Origin: JALEFZ01 sp039820545
GTDB taxonomy: Bacteria > Bacteroidota > Bacteroidia > J057
Direction: 5' to 3'
DNA: 64,000 nt
Assembly (NCBI GenBank): GCA_039820545.1
Contig: JBCBPW010000020.1
Coordinates: 1-64,000, forward strand
A program made the translations under genes and the position numbers. Of the stretch, positions 1 through 9,400 are shown in pieces. A model generated the notes under the pieces. It worked only from the letters and a program-made list of their open reading frames with translations. It made no database searches and had not been told where the DNA came from. Numbering within the stretch: the stretch's first letter is position 1; each line of letters opens with the position of its first letter.

Positions 1-344
1 TCTATTGCCCATTTGTTCGCTTCATTCCAAACCTTTTCAGTTACTTTGGTTAGATAGAGATTCTCAGGAATGTCTGTTATCTCGACTGCATATGGCTCCA
101 AACCTTGTTCTATCCCACGCTGCAAAGCATCTGGATCCAAGTTGTGGTGTACTAAAAACGCATCCATTTGTACGAGATGCTGCCTTAGCGCGATGAAAAT
201 GTGGCCAAGATCTATGAAGTCCATGCTGAGATTGAGGGCAGTATTTCTACTCGTCAAAAATACAGGTCCTGTTTCCTCAGACATTTCAAGTCCTAGTGGA
301 TTTTTCTCTTGCCGACGTTTGTTTGCTTTCTTCCCAAAACGCAT
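1..344 (-). CDS. Clp N-domain-like protein, cut by the left edge
   Basis: An open frame starts at ATG (342-344) behind a GGAG-type ribosome site and runs off the left edge without a stop, giving 114 residues. The start is basic (MRFGKKANKRRQEK). Residues about 30-75 carry a helical pattern with LGHIFIAL, and a second similar helix starts near residue 100 (LTKVTEKVWNEANKWA). This two-repeat layout resembles the Clp R/N domain of ClpA, ClpB, ClpC and ClpV, which binds adaptors or substrates. No AAA+ motor is visible because the gene is cut. It could be a full Clp ATPase, a stand-alone Clp-N protein or an unrelated helical protein. The reading frame is well supported; the family call is moderate. 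Confidence 0.5.
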   Translation of the reverse strand, partial: MRFGKKANKRRQEKNPLGLEMSEETGPVFLTSRNTALNLSMDFIDLGHIFIALRQHLVQMDAFLVHHNLDPDALQRGIEQGLEPYAVEITDIPENLYLTKVTEKVWNEANKWAI

Positions 345-585
345 TATGATATTCTCCGTTTTATGTAATCATTGTGCGATCAAGAACAATTTCGAAAAAT
401 ACACAGCATCAAACTAGCACTTTATCCCTCCCATTCGTCTTACTTAAGGTGTCCCTCTAGATTGGGATGTTCAGTTTCGAATCAATTGTGCATTTTAACA
501 ACAGAAAGCTAGCCCTTAACCCATGTATTGACTATTGGGTGGCTATTTTTGCAAGTCAAACAAACATAACTAACCCCCCTTTACC

Positions 586-1431
586 ATGAGAAAAATTGGT
601 TTTGTACTACTTCTATCGATGCTTGGCTTAGGTCTCCAAGCACAGGGCCTCTTCAAAACCTGGAATGTCAAAAGCGTAGGTGTCTCCTTTGGCGTCGAGC
701 AGGATCGTGTCAATGGATTCAGCGGAGAAACTTTGCTGCGAATGGTAGGACAAGAAGATTTATTAGAAGCAAAAAACATTAACCTCGAAAATGCCTCCAA
801 GTATGGTGGGGTATGTGAGAACCCTCACTTTCATTTGCAAGCCATTGTAGCCCCGAGCAAATGGCAAAACACCGAGATTCACACTTCGATCATGGGAATC
901 TTCGGACGTGTAGATGCTATCACCTACTATTCAGACAATGAATTTCCCAATTCATGGGACAACTACATGACGCTCAATACGCGGAGCAATGAAGTCGGTG
1001 CTAGCTTAGCACTGATTCAGCGCAAGCGTTTCGGACCTGCTAGCCTCTATGGTGGCGTCGGGACCAACCTTGGATTTTCATTTGCCAATGACCTTTCGAT
1101 TTTCACAACGGAGACAGTCACAGCAACAGATCTTTCCTTTGCCAATACGAATTTTAGTTCCTTTCCTGAAGGAGAAGAATTCGAATATGAGCAGTCTTAT
1201 GAGGAGCTTTCCTTTGTCAATGACTATTTTCCACTTTCGGGAGGGGTTTCACAGCGTGTATACCTTCAGGCAGGTGCTAGCTTGACATTTTTCAAGCGCG
1301 TCGAACTAGGTGTTGAAGGTCGATATGGAAAAGGATACCGCAAGCACTTCGAGGGAGACTGGATTTCGACTACCAATAACGCTTGGGGATTTTTTGCGAG
1401 ATGGAACCTATTTGGATCTGCTTCTCAATAA
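586..1431 (+). CDS. Predicted outer-membrane beta-barrel-like protein of unknown function
   Basis: The 281-residue product begins with a clear signal peptide (MRKIGFVLLLSMLGLG) and a likely cleavage after LQAQ, the usual Bacteroidota pattern. The rest is rich in aromatic and glycine residues in alternating strands, ends in a strand with aromatic residues (WGFFARWNLFG), and has no internal hydrophobic helix. This suggests a small outer-membrane beta-barrel. I do not recognise a named family. A hairpin terminator at 1475-1518 closes the gene, so it is probably a single-gene unit. Confidence 0.75.
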   Translation: MRKIGFVLLLSMLGLGLQAQGLFKTWNVKSVGVSFGVEQDRVNGFSGETLLRMVGQEDLLEAKNINLENASKYGGVCENPHFHLQAIVAPSKWQNTEIHTSIMGIFGRVDAITYYSDNEFPNSWDNYMTLNTRSNEVGASLALIQRKRFGPASLYGGVGTNLGFSFANDLSIFTTETVTATDLSFANTNFSSFPEGEEFEYEQSYEELSFVNDYFPLSGGVSQRVYLQAGASLTFFKRVELGVEGRYGKGYRKHFEGDWISTTNNAWGFFARWNLFGSASQ

Positions 1432-1474
1432 TTTTCCCTTTAGCCCCTACTTATTTTAGGCAATCGCCAACTAT

Positions 1475-1518
1475 CGGAAGGACTTCATTCGTGTACTCGG
1501 ATGAGTCCTTTCGGTTTT
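1475..1518 (+). terminator. Rho-independent terminator after the 586-1431 gene
   Basis: CGGAAGGACT pairs with AGTCCTTTCGG with small bulges, and four T residues follow (1515-1518). Confidence 0.6.
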
Positions 1519-1567
1519 ATTGGATAAAGGGCTTCATTTTTAGTGGACTTTTACCTAATTGCCAATC

Positions 1568-3703
1568 ATGAAATACATCCTCTTTCCCCTTATTCTCCTT
1601 CCCTATCTACTACAAGCCCAGTGTGGCAACGTCCTGGATGAACTCACCCTTAATCAAGCTACTCCTGGTCTGACAGCCTTGAGTCCAGGAGCAAAATTTG
1701 GGCACAGTCCTGTAGCTATTGGAGATCTGGATGGAGACGGTCTGAGCGAGATTGCAATAGGTGCACCCGAAGATGACTCTACAGGAGTGGGAAAAGGAAT
1801 TGTGTATATCCTCTTCATGGATGTATTGGGGAATGTCAACCAAAGCGTAAAAATTGGGGAGGGAATCGGAGGACTTCAAGCGAGCATCAGCGGAGATGCA
1901 TGGTTTGGATACGCGATTGATTCTTTGGGGGATTTTGATGGAGACAATGTCCCCGATCTGTTGGTAGGCGCTCCCCGACAAAACGAACTCGTGACACGTG
2001 ATGGCGCCGTTTTTATCCTGCTTCTCAAAGCAGATGGCACCGTCAAAAACCATTATAAAATCAGCCAGACAACTGGCAACCTCAACCAGTTTCTCCAACT
2101 AGACGATCGATTTGGACAGGGTGTAGCTAGACTAGGGGACCTAGATGGGGACAGCATTCCAGAGATCGCTGTAGGCATGGCAGGGCTTTCGGCCAACAGC
2201 CCTGGAGCCGTATTTACTCTCTTCCTCAATGCCGATGGCACCGTAAAGCAAAATGGAGCCAAAAAGATCATTCCTGGACTATTCGGATTTTCAGGTCCCT
2301 TGGGGGCAGGCGATCAATTTGGGTCTTCCCTATCCAATATGGGAGACTTGGACGGAGACGGTGTCGTGGATCTCGCGGTAGGTTGCCCCCGAAATGATGC
2401 CTCAGGGTCGGACATGGGTAGTGTGTGGATACTTTTCCTCAATGCAGATGGCAGTGTAAAGGCTTCGCAAAATATCTCTAAAGGGCTGGGGGGATTCGCA
2501 GGCAATGCCAGCAACAATGGCTGGTTAGGGACAGACGTAAGTCGAATCGAAGATCTCGATGGAGATGGAGTCGACGATCTGCTGGTAGGTGAACCCCTAG
2601 GAAATGAAGGAGGGTCCAATCACGGAAGGATCTGGATCATGTATATGAATACCGATGGCAGCGTGAAAGCCCAAGACAGCATAGGCGACCTCTCAGGCAA
2701 TTTCAATGGATCACTCTTCATCAATGATTTCTTTGGTTGGGGAGTCGGAGGCCTCGGTGATTGGGACGGAGATGGCCTCCAAGAAATCATCGTCGGCACC
2801 CCAGGATCAGATGACGGGATGAACAATACTGGAAAAGCCTGGATCTTGACATTGGAAGGTTGCTTGCCTACGCCTGTTTTCACCTGTCAAGATTGGGAGC
2901 CTGGATCAGACTTTCTGTGGGTTCAGTTAGTGGATACCAGTGGGGAAGTGCGCTTTCAAAATGTCAGCACAGGTGATTCATCTGCCTCGTGGACTTGGAC
3001 TTTTGGGGATGGGGATACTCTGTTTGGATCAGTTGATTCGGTTGTTACCCATGTTTATGATAGCAGCGGCACGTACGATGTTTGTTTGATCTCACAAGTC
3101 GACTCCATGGGGTTGATGTGCCAGGATACATTTTGCCTGACTATCTCAGTCTCTATCCTTGATCCCCTCACTTGTGCGGATCTGGATATACAAAGCAACT
3201 TCTCATGGGATGGTTTCTTATGGGAAGATCCTGTAATTTTTGTCGATGAGAGTGCAGGAGCAGATATAACGCAGAGTTTATGGCTTTTTGGCAATGGAAA
3301 TGATACGCTTCTCACATCGCCAGGGGATTCGGTTAGCTATACGTATCCTGCGCCAGGTGTATATACCGCTTGCTTGATTGCTATTGCGGATACAATGGGA
3401 TTGGTCTGTAGAGATACATTTTGTCAAAGTATAGAAGTCATCATCAACTCAAACGATCCCTTAAATTCTTGGCTTGTCAAAGGGATCTCGCCTCATCCAA
3501 ACAGGACGGGTTTACTTCTACATGCTGAAGGTATCCTACCCGATCTACTCGATATATCCATGACGGATCTTCAGGGAAGGACTGTACCTATCTCATGGGA
3601 TCAAGGTAGCCAAATAGCGACCCCTGAGCTTTCCCGAGGACTTTATATTGTATCATTTTCATGGAATGGACGCCAGCAGCTTGTCAAATACTGGCAAGAA
3701 TAG
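1568..3703 (+). CDS. FG-GAP repeat and PKD-domain protein with T9SS sorting tail
   Basis: A secreted 711-residue protein. The ATG at 1568 gives a signal peptide (MKYILFPLILLPYLLQAQ); an upstream TTG at 1559 is less likely. Residues about 40-430 hold six FG-GAP/integrin-alpha-type repeats, each with a calcium-binding DxDxDG loop (for example GDLDGDGLSEIAIGAP). Two PKD-like modules follow (FGDGDTLFGS, then FGNGNDTLLTS), each with paired cysteines. The last 80 or so residues form a T9SS type A sorting domain (MTDLQGRT and a GLYIVSF strand). It is probably exported by the type IX system and attached to the surface or released. The function is presumably adhesive or structural; the partner is unknown. 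Confidence 0.88.
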   Translation: MKYILFPLILLPYLLQAQCGNVLDELTLNQATPGLTALSPGAKFGHSPVAIGDLDGDGLSEIAIGAPEDDSTGVGKGIVYILFMDVLGNVNQSVKIGEGIGGLQASISGDAWFGYAIDSLGDFDGDNVPDLLVGAPRQNELVTRDGAVFILLLKADGTVKNHYKISQTTGNLNQFLQLDDRFGQGVARLGDLDGDSIPEIAVGMAGLSANSPGAVFTLFLNADGTVKQNGAKKIIPGLFGFSGPLGAGDQFGSSLSNMGDLDGDGVVDLAVGCPRNDASGSDMGSVWILFLNADGSVKASQNISKGLGGFAGNASNNGWLGTDVSRIEDLDGDGVDDLLVGEPLGNEGGSNHGRIWIMYMNTDGSVKAQDSIGDLSGNFNGSLFINDFFGWGVGGLGDWDGDGLQEIIVGTPGSDDGMNNTGKAWILTLEGCLPTPVFTCQDWEPGSDFLWVQLVDTSGEVRFQNVSTGDSSASWTWTFGDGDTLFGSVDSVVTHVYDSSGTYDVCLISQVDSMGLMCQDTFCLTISVSILDPLTCADLDIQSNFSWDGFLWEDPVIFVDESAGADITQSLWLFGNGNDTLLTSPGDSVSYTYPAPGVYTACLIAIADTMGLVCRDTFCQSIEVIINSNDPLNSWLVKGISPHPNRTGLLLHAEGILPDLLDISMTDLQGRTVPISWDQGSQIATPELSRGLYIVSFSWNGRQQLVKYWQE

Positions 3704-3921
3704 CCTCGTTCGCTACAGACAAAATTCCCTTCGCTGACAGGATGCCTCCAAATACTGCCGCTCCGCCTCCACTCACGGACAAGGAGCTCAGAAACGGTTT
3801 TTCAAGCTAGATATTATAGGTATTGCACGATCCAGGGCTGAGCAGGTGTAAACTGTAGATTCATGTCCCTTTTCCCCCAAACGACCATTATCATGTTTGT
3901 CCACTCATATCATAAGCCTCC

Positions 3922-4833
3922 GTGGAAACTCTCACCAACCTTCACCAGCACCTCCAAAGAGAAAAATATTATTCGTTCTTTCTGAGCGTTTTGCTCACGC
4001 TCGTCCTTGGGATGATTTCGTCGCCCACAAAATGTCAATCCCTCCTCCCCCACTACATCACCGTAGAGGGAGGGGCAGGACGAGTAGAAGGTTTGACTCC
4101 CAATTGGTACTCCCTAAGTGTGGGGAAGGTGACCAAGGCACGGGTCAGCCACCTACAAGTACGCTTGATGGGGGGCACACGATATCGACAGAGTGCGGGA
4201 GGGGCCTGGATTCGCGACGCCATCGGACGGGAAGCTTATCAAGCCTATGTCGTCAATGACACTACCTATTTTCCTTTCATCGTTCGTAGTCAGACGAGAT
4301 TTATGGCTCTTTATCTCGAAAGTGAGCTACATCCTTTAAGAAAAAATTTCTATACCAACCAAACACGATTCTCTCCCTACTTCAGCCTGGGCGTCGGCTT
4401 GCATGCCGCAGATGTACGCGTCAATGCTCTAGACGAAAATGGCAACAGATACCTCTTCACAGATTCTGCTCAGATCATCCCTTTTGAAGAACAAGTACCC
4501 CGTCAGTTCATTTCGGTCAACACCAATATCGATTGGGACGATAGTTTTGAAGGGAGGGGAAAAGCTTACGTAGACGATGGTGAGCCCCAAATGCAGTTCA
4601 GAATACAACTTGTGACAGGTGTAGGATTACTCTATAAGCTTCATTCCCATTGGGCATTGAACGTCGACATCACCACCTACTGGAATCTCTCCATCCTAGA
4701 GTGGACAGATGGCAACTTAGTCGTACCCGACAATGTCTCTCCGCTTTACAACGCCCTCCAAATAGGATTGAGATACGAGATCAAGGGCTGGCCCAGCACC
4801 TATCTAAGAACATTGAAGGATGGAAGTCCGTAA
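3922..4833 (+). CDS. Envelope protein, predicted beta-barrel, unknown function
   Basis: A 303-residue product read from a GTG at 3922; no in-frame ATG exists before the hydrophobic stretch, so the start is uncertain. Residues about 15-38 (YYSFFLSVLLTLVLGM) form a signal sequence. The mature part alternates polar and aromatic residues and contains barrel-like strands such as FSPYFSLGVGLHAADV and FRIQLVTGVGLLYKL, ending in LQIGLRYEIKG. This points to an outer-membrane protein with a barrel or porin-like fold. I do not recognise the family. The gene stands alone, with about 220 bp upstream that show no other gene. Confidence 0.7.
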   Translation: METLTNLHQHLQREKYYSFFLSVLLTLVLGMISSPTKCQSLLPHYITVEGGAGRVEGLTPNWYSLSVGKVTKARVSHLQVRLMGGTRYRQSAGGAWIRDAIGREAYQAYVVNDTTYFPFIVRSQTRFMALYLESELHPLRKNFYTNQTRFSPYFSLGVGLHAADVRVNALDENGNRYLFTDSAQIIPFEEQVPRQFISVNTNIDWDDSFEGRGKAYVDDGEPQMQFRIQLVTGVGLLYKLHSHWALNVDITTYWNLSILEWTDGNLVVPDNVSPLYNALQIGLRYEIKGWPSTYLRTLKDGSP

Positions 4834-4922
4834 CGTGCGAAGTCCCAGCATTTAGGATTCATGCGGAATGGTTCATTTTAGGACAAAAGTACCTATATTA
4901 GAATTCTCTAATAAGTTCACTC

Positions 4923-5630
4923 ATGACAACAGATCGCATCAATTGGACTGCCCTCGCCATAGAATTCTTTTCCATATTCATTGCTGTGACGATGGCTTTT
5001 GCTTTAGACAAGTGGAATGAAAATAGAAGGGATAGGCTGTCTGAAACCAAGATCCTTTTGGAAATAAGGCATGGCTTGGCGCTAGATCTGCTAGATATGG
5101 AGCAAAACATCAATGGCCATCGACAGGGGATCAAAGCTTGTATTTACTTTCGCAAGATGATCGGCGGAGACGAGGCCAGTCCAGACTCTTTGGGCTTTCA
5201 TTATTATGCGATTTTGAGGGACTATATTTCCATCCAAAATGCTTCGGGCTACGAGTCTCTTAAATCAAAGGGATTAGAATTGATAGAAAATGATTCCCTT
5301 CGTTTACACATCATTTCTTTGTATGACTTTCACTATCAAATTCTTGAGAAGCTTGAAGAAAATTATTCTGAGAATCAGTTTGATAAGAATTACTTTCATC
5401 CTATCAACGACATACTAACCGATCATATGGCATTTGATGAAAATGGAAAAATGACCACTCTCGCTCAGCCACTCCCTTTATCTTCTAAACAAAAAGCGGC
5501 ATTTCATATATATGTCAACCGCATCCAGTTTAATCGGCAGTTTGTCATTAGCCTCTACTTTAACACAAAAGAGAAAATCCAAGAATTGATCGAAGAGATA
5601 GATAAGGAAATCGCGGTTGAGTCACTATAA
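4923..5630 (+). CDS. DUF6090-like single-pass membrane protein
   Basis: The 235-residue product has one N-terminal membrane helix (residues about 8-27, IEFFSIFIAVTMAFALDKW) followed directly by WNENRRDR and a long amphipathic helical domain. That layout matches the DUF6090 family, common in Bacteroidota and of unknown function. The domain after the helix probably faces one side of the inner membrane; no catalytic motif is visible. The upstream neighbour ends 89 bp earlier and the downstream gene starts 214 bp later, so it is probably transcribed alone. Confidence 0.75.
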   Translation: MTTDRINWTALAIEFFSIFIAVTMAFALDKWNENRRDRLSETKILLEIRHGLALDLLDMEQNINGHRQGIKACIYFRKMIGGDEASPDSLGFHYYAILRDYISIQNASGYESLKSKGLELIENDSLRLHIISLYDFHYQILEKLEENYSENQFDKNYFHPINDILTDHMAFDENGKMTTLAQPLPLSSKQKAAFHIYVNRIQFNRQFVISLYFNTKEKIQELIEEIDKEIAVESL

Positions 5631-5844
5631 GTAGACATCATCCCTTGAGGGATTTCGCTGCACTCAAGACATCAGATTTTAAAAAATCGTAATCAAGAGT
5701 TAAGCACTTTGCGCGTATGCGTTTTCTTTTATCACAGTATGGAATAGATTGAGGCAATCTTTGAATCCGCAATTTTCCCCAACATATGCGATGGACTCTA
5801 TGCGTCTGTGAGTTAGATTTAACCCACTCACTAATCCATCTACT

Positions 5845-6897
5845 ATGCGATCATTTATCTTAATTTTCATGTGTTTGATCTGGGTAAACGCCTTTCTACA
5901 GGCACAGGAATCCACTGATTTACAACTACCTTCAGAAGAAACTCTGCAATCATGGCTGGCGGAGTCCAAGGTCCCTGCTGTAGCCATAGCAACATTCGCT
6001 TTGGGTGTGCCCGATCAGTACATCGTACAAGGTGAGCTAGCACCCGAAGTGCCTGCTCCTACTGATGCAATGTTCAATGTAGCCTCGCTCACCAAATCTA
6101 TCTCTACCTATCTCACCCTCATTTTGGTATCCAATGGAGATTGGCACCTCGATGAGCCTTTGTATCACTACTGGGTAGATCCCGATGTCAAAGACGATCC
6201 TCTGCACAAGAAACTGACAACGCGACATGTTTTAAGCCATCGTACGGGTTTTGTCAACTGGCGGTGGATGCACGCGACCAAAAAATTGACGTTTGACCAT
6301 GCACCTGGGAGCCAATTGGGTTATTCTGGTGAAGGGTTTGAGTACATGCGCAAAGCCATGGAGAAGAAATTTAACATGACATTTGAACAACTGGTAGACT
6401 CCTTGGTATTTGCGCCACTGGGAATGGAGGATAGCCATATGATCTGGCGCGATCAGCTCGATACGGCACGCTTGGCACTGCCTCATCAGGAGACGGGTAC
6501 CTTACACGAAGGCTACAGACGTAAAGAGGCCGTCGCATCGGACGATCTCATGATCAGTTTACAGGATATGACGACTTTTGGCAAGGCACTAATCGCCCAA
6601 AAAAGTATTTCAGAAAAGCTGTACAACGAAATGATCCATCCCTACTCCGAAATGAAGCCTGGAACTGAGATGGGCTTGAGCTGGATCATATTTCCCAAAG
6701 TAGGAGAAAAAGAGGAATACGCGCTCTTCAATGCAGGTAGCGATCCTGGCACGAATGCCATCATGGTCTTTTTCCCAGAATCCCAGCGCGGCCTCATCAT
6801 CATGACCAATGGAGATCATGGGCGAGACATCATCATGAAGGTGGTGGCGACTACGCTAACTGAAGGGCCTGAGCTATTGCAACGATTGGGAGGGTGA
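5845..6897 (+). CDS. Serine beta-lactamase-family hydrolase
   Basis: A 350-residue secreted enzyme of the class C beta-lactamase / penicillin-binding-like family (PF00144 type). The signal peptide is residues 1-20 (ends LQAQ). The catalytic S-x-x-K is S81-L-T-K84. The second motif is Y160-S-G, where many family members have Y-x-N. HRTGFVNWRW (131-140) is the typical segment between them. The C-terminal half contains GLSWIIF and NAGSDPGTNA, the region that supplies the third motif. Members act as esterases, peptidases or D-amino-acid hydrolases, and true beta-lactamase activity is not implied. A terminator-like hairpin follows at 6934-6968. Confidence 0.88.
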   Translation: MRSFILIFMCLIWVNAFLQAQESTDLQLPSEETLQSWLAESKVPAVAIATFALGVPDQYIVQGELAPEVPAPTDAMFNVASLTKSISTYLTLILVSNGDWHLDEPLYHYWVDPDVKDDPLHKKLTTRHVLSHRTGFVNWRWMHATKKLTFDHAPGSQLGYSGEGFEYMRKAMEKKFNMTFEQLVDSLVFAPLGMEDSHMIWRDQLDTARLALPHQETGTLHEGYRRKEAVASDDLMISLQDMTTFGKALIAQKSISEKLYNEMIHPYSEMKPGTEMGLSWIIFPKVGEKEEYALFNAGSDPGTNAIMVFFPESQRGLIIMTNGDHGRDIIMKVVATTLTEGPELLQRLGG

Positions 6898-6933
6898 TCA
6901 TTTTTCATTTTTCATCTTTCATTTTTTAGAAAT

Positions 6934-6968
6934 AAAAGATTGGCTGGTGTTTACTGGTCAATCTTTTT
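6934..6968 (+). terminator. Terminator hairpin after the hydrolase gene
   Basis: AAAAGATTG (6934-6942) pairs with CAATCTTTT (6959-6967) around a 16-nt loop and is followed by more T residues. Confidence 0.6.
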
Positions 6969-7013
6969 TCTTATCTTGTTTTCTTCATACGAAAAATCAA
7001 TTACACGCCTACT

Positions 7014-7238
7014 ATGGAACTCACACGCATACAGGTTACCATCTTGGAATGGATTCTCGCTATTGCTTTTATTGCCCTAATTGCCGCCATCCCCATCCTT
7101 TTGATCAAAGCTTTGGTTCACATCTCTCGACGAGAATTTGCTAATCCTAATGATAAGCTCGTTTGGGTCATCATCTCGATATTTGTTCCACTTGTCGGTC
7201 CCCTACTCTATCTACGAAATGGGAAGTCCCAGCCTTGA
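7014..7238 (+). CDS. PLDc_N-type small membrane protein
   Basis: A 74-residue protein with two membrane helices: residues about 10-35 (LEWILAIAFIALIAAIPILL) and 48-66 (LVWVIISIFVPLVGPLLYL). The second helix and the following RNGK match the phospholipase D nuclease N-terminal (PLDc_N) anchor found alone in many Bacteroidota mini-proteins. No catalytic HKD domain follows. The role is unknown; the family looks like a membrane anchor or regulator. It is followed immediately by a repeat-rich intergenic stretch. Confidence 0.75.
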   Translation: MELTRIQVTILEWILAIAFIALIAAIPILLIKALVHISRREFANPNDKLVWVIISIFVPLVGPLLYLRNGKSQP

Positions 7239-7264
7239 ACAAGAGTGATCTAGATACTTCAGGC

Positions 7265-7399
7265 GCCAACGTCCCGTTGGTGATTGTGTAGGCTATCGCG
7301 GCAGCTTGCTTAGTTGGGAAACTAATAGATTGAGGTGCTGCGTAGCTAGATGGCTACGCAGAGCGGCGGAGCCGCGACAGTGCCAACGTCCCGTTGGTG
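7265..7399. repeat. Hairpin-rich intergenic repeat cluster
   Basis: The 18-nt word GCCAACGTCCCGTTGGTG occurs at 7265-7282 and again at 7382-7399 in the same orientation; each copy holds the palindrome CCAACG-TCC-CGTTGG. Between them are two perfect hairpins: CTGCGTAGC/GCTACGCAG (7338-7361) and GCGGC/GCCGC (7363-7375). This resembles a bacterial REP/BIME-type element lying between convergent genes. Confidence 0.7.
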
Positions 7400-7408
7400 C
7401 TGAGTCGG

Positions 7409-8419
7409 TCAGGGTAGCTGATTTCGATATGTCTTGGGTGTCACGCCTGTCCACCGCTTGAAGGATCGGATAAAAGCGCTAGCATCTGCATAGTCGAGGA
7501 GATACGCTACTTCGGCTATGCTGAGATGGGGTCTCTCAAGGTAGCTAAGCGCCATTTCTTTGCGCAGCTCATCCGTCAGCTGCTTGTAGGTATATCCTTG
7601 AACATGCAAGCGCCGCTGAAGGGTCCGTGGACTGGTATGAAGGTGCGCAGCCATTGCTTCGATGGTAGGCAATCGCTTTTGTCCGATATGGAGGAGACTT
7701 TCCTTGATTCTGGCGACGTAGCCTTGTTTATGCTGTATCTGGGCAGACTTCTCCTCTGCGTGAGCGACGAGAATGCGTAGCAGGTCGAAATTGGCTGTCA
7801 CCACCGGGACTTCTACATGCGATTTTTGCATCACCATCGCGATTTCTTCCGAGTCAAAGTACAATGCACACCGAAATATACGTTCATATTCGTCTATCTC
7901 TGCAGGACGCTGCCAAGGTAGATACACCGCCAGGGGAAAATGCTGCTCTTGTGTTAGTGAATGAAACGCTCTCAGGGAAAAAGCCAATACACCATCTGCT
8001 GTATGGCGAAAAGCAGTGTAGGATTGGTCTACCCAGGCCTTGTAGGGAGAAAGTTGAATCTTGTACGTACCATTTCCCTGTTTCAAACTCATAGGCAAGA
8101 CACTACAGCCGAGATTGGCAAAGTGACAGCAATATTCCAAGGCTTGCTTGACCGTCTCACTCGTTTGGGAAATCTGGGAAATCAGACCTGCAGCTGTCAG
8201 ATTCAGGCTCTCACCTGCATGTAGCCCGAAAAAAGGATCACCTGTCAAGGATATGGCTTGCTCAATCACCTGATTGTACACACGGTCTGTTATCTTACAG
8301 GATTCTTGACTCAGCACCTCCGCGCTATACCCACTCAGAGCCAAAAGCACTTGCAGATCTGCCCCTTGCCTTGCAGCAAAGTGCATCATATTGAGTAGGA
8401 AACGCCCGTTGAATGCCAT
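7409..8419 (-). CDS. AraC-family transcriptional regulator with arabinose-binding-like N domain
   Basis: The 336-residue product has the two-part layout of the OruR/ArgR-type AraC subfamily (PF12625 N-terminal domain plus AraC HTH). The N-terminal 200 residues include DPFFGLHAGE and a YTAFRHTADGVL segment typical of the ligand-sensing domain. The C-terminal 100 residues hold the double helix-turn-helix (LHTSPRTLQRRLHVQGYT and IAEVAYLLDYADASAFIRSF), ending FKRWTGVTPKTYR. It is a cytoplasmic one-component regulator that probably senses a small molecule. No target gene is obvious: the next gene, a TRIC channel, is divergent with a 280-bp spacer that could hold a shared control region. Confidence 0.92.
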   Translation of the reverse strand: MAFNGRFLLNMMHFAARQGADLQVLLALSGYSAEVLSQESCKITDRVYNQVIEQAISLTGDPFFGLHAGESLNLTAAGLISQISQTSETVKQALEYCCHFANLGCSVLPMSLKQGNGTYKIQLSPYKAWVDQSYTAFRHTADGVLAFSLRAFHSLTQEQHFPLAVYLPWQRPAEIDEYERIFRCALYFDSEEIAMVMQKSHVEVPVVTANFDLLRILVAHAEEKSAQIQHKQGYVARIKESLLHIGQKRLPTIEAMAAHLHTSPRTLQRRLHVQGYTYKQLTDELRKEMALSYLERPHLSIAEVAYLLDYADASAFIRSFKRWTGVTPKTYRNQLP

Positions 8420-8699
8420 GCGTTTTGACTTTTACCACAAGTAATGATTATTAGGAATCATTTCCTACACGGCTGGATATTCTGTCATAAGGTCTAAAAT
8501 TCGTAGTGAAAAGTACGGGTCCACAATCGCAATTAATTGATCTATCTTTTGCTCTTTTGTCAACATCAATTACAAGTTGAAAGGATGTACATAGCCATGG
8601 ATTCGCCTAAATCAAGCATTTCAGTTCAGTTTTTTTCTTACCTACCACAGCTTCCCTTCTTTCATCCTTTTTCCCACCTTTGGCACAAATTGAAATGCT

Positions 8700-9308
8700 A
8701 TGAGCCTGATTTATGCGATTGACTTATTGGGGACCCTTGTCTTTGCCATTAGTGGGATCTTGATGGCCATTGACAAAAAGTTTGACTTGGTGGGTGCGAT
8801 TGTGCTGGGATTTGTGACGGCCATTGGAGGGGGATCGCTGCGGGACATGCTGATCGGGCAAACGCCCGTAGGATGGATGCAGGACATCTCCTATGTAATC
8901 GTCATTTTTGGTGCCGTACCGATCTGCTATCTGGCGAAAAAATATATCATTCGCTTGCAGAGGGGTCTATTTTTATTTGACACCATCGGCATCGGGCTAT
9001 ACACTGTCTTGGGTCTGCAAAAAACCTTGAGTTTGGGACTTTCTCCTGTGATTGCAATTTTGATGGGCGTCGTTTCTGCCTCTTTTGGAGGACTGATTCG
9101 AGACATACTGGCCAATCAGGTTCCACTCATTCTCCGAAAAGAAATCTATGCCTCTGCGTGTGCCCTCGGTGGGATCGTCTTTTTGACGGCTGAGCAATTT
9201 CTAGCCAATAGCGATTTGAATATGATTCTGGCTATTTTGGTTGTGACGGTGATCAGGTATCTGGCCGTGAGAAAGGGATGGAGTATCCGATTAGAGCCGT
9301 TGAACTGA
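8700..9308 (+). CDS. TRIC-family (UPF0126) cation channel membrane protein
   Basis: A 202-residue protein with about seven short membrane helices arranged as two similar halves. The first half carries GFVTAIGGGSLRDMLIG and the second GVVSASFGGLIRDIL; the repeated G-G-x-x-R-D signature is the hallmark of bacterial trimeric intracellular cation (TRIC, formerly UPF0126) channels. Members conduct monovalent cations; the physiological role in bacteria is unclear. The gene lies divergent to the AraC regulator and ahead of a GNAT gene, with no close operon partner. Confidence 0.93.
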   Translation: MSLIYAIDLLGTLVFAISGILMAIDKKFDLVGAIVLGFVTAIGGGSLRDMLIGQTPVGWMQDISYVIVIFGAVPICYLAKKYIIRLQRGLFLFDTIGIGLYTVLGLQKTLSLGLSPVIAILMGVVSASFGGLIRDILANQVPLILRKEIYASACALGGIVFLTAEQFLANSDLNMILAILVVTVIRYLAVRKGWSIRLEPLN

Positions 9309-9400
9309 TTTTTTATCATCGCCCATGATTTCATCTAAATTTTTATTGTTTTCCACCATTTCCTCTACCGCTTGATTTCATTCATCCTTATCCCATCACA

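Noticed and set aside
70..417. 115-codon plus-strand frame at the left edge
   Set aside because: It is antisense to the better supported minus-strand gene (1-344), and its composition is cysteine- and serine-rich with no protein features.
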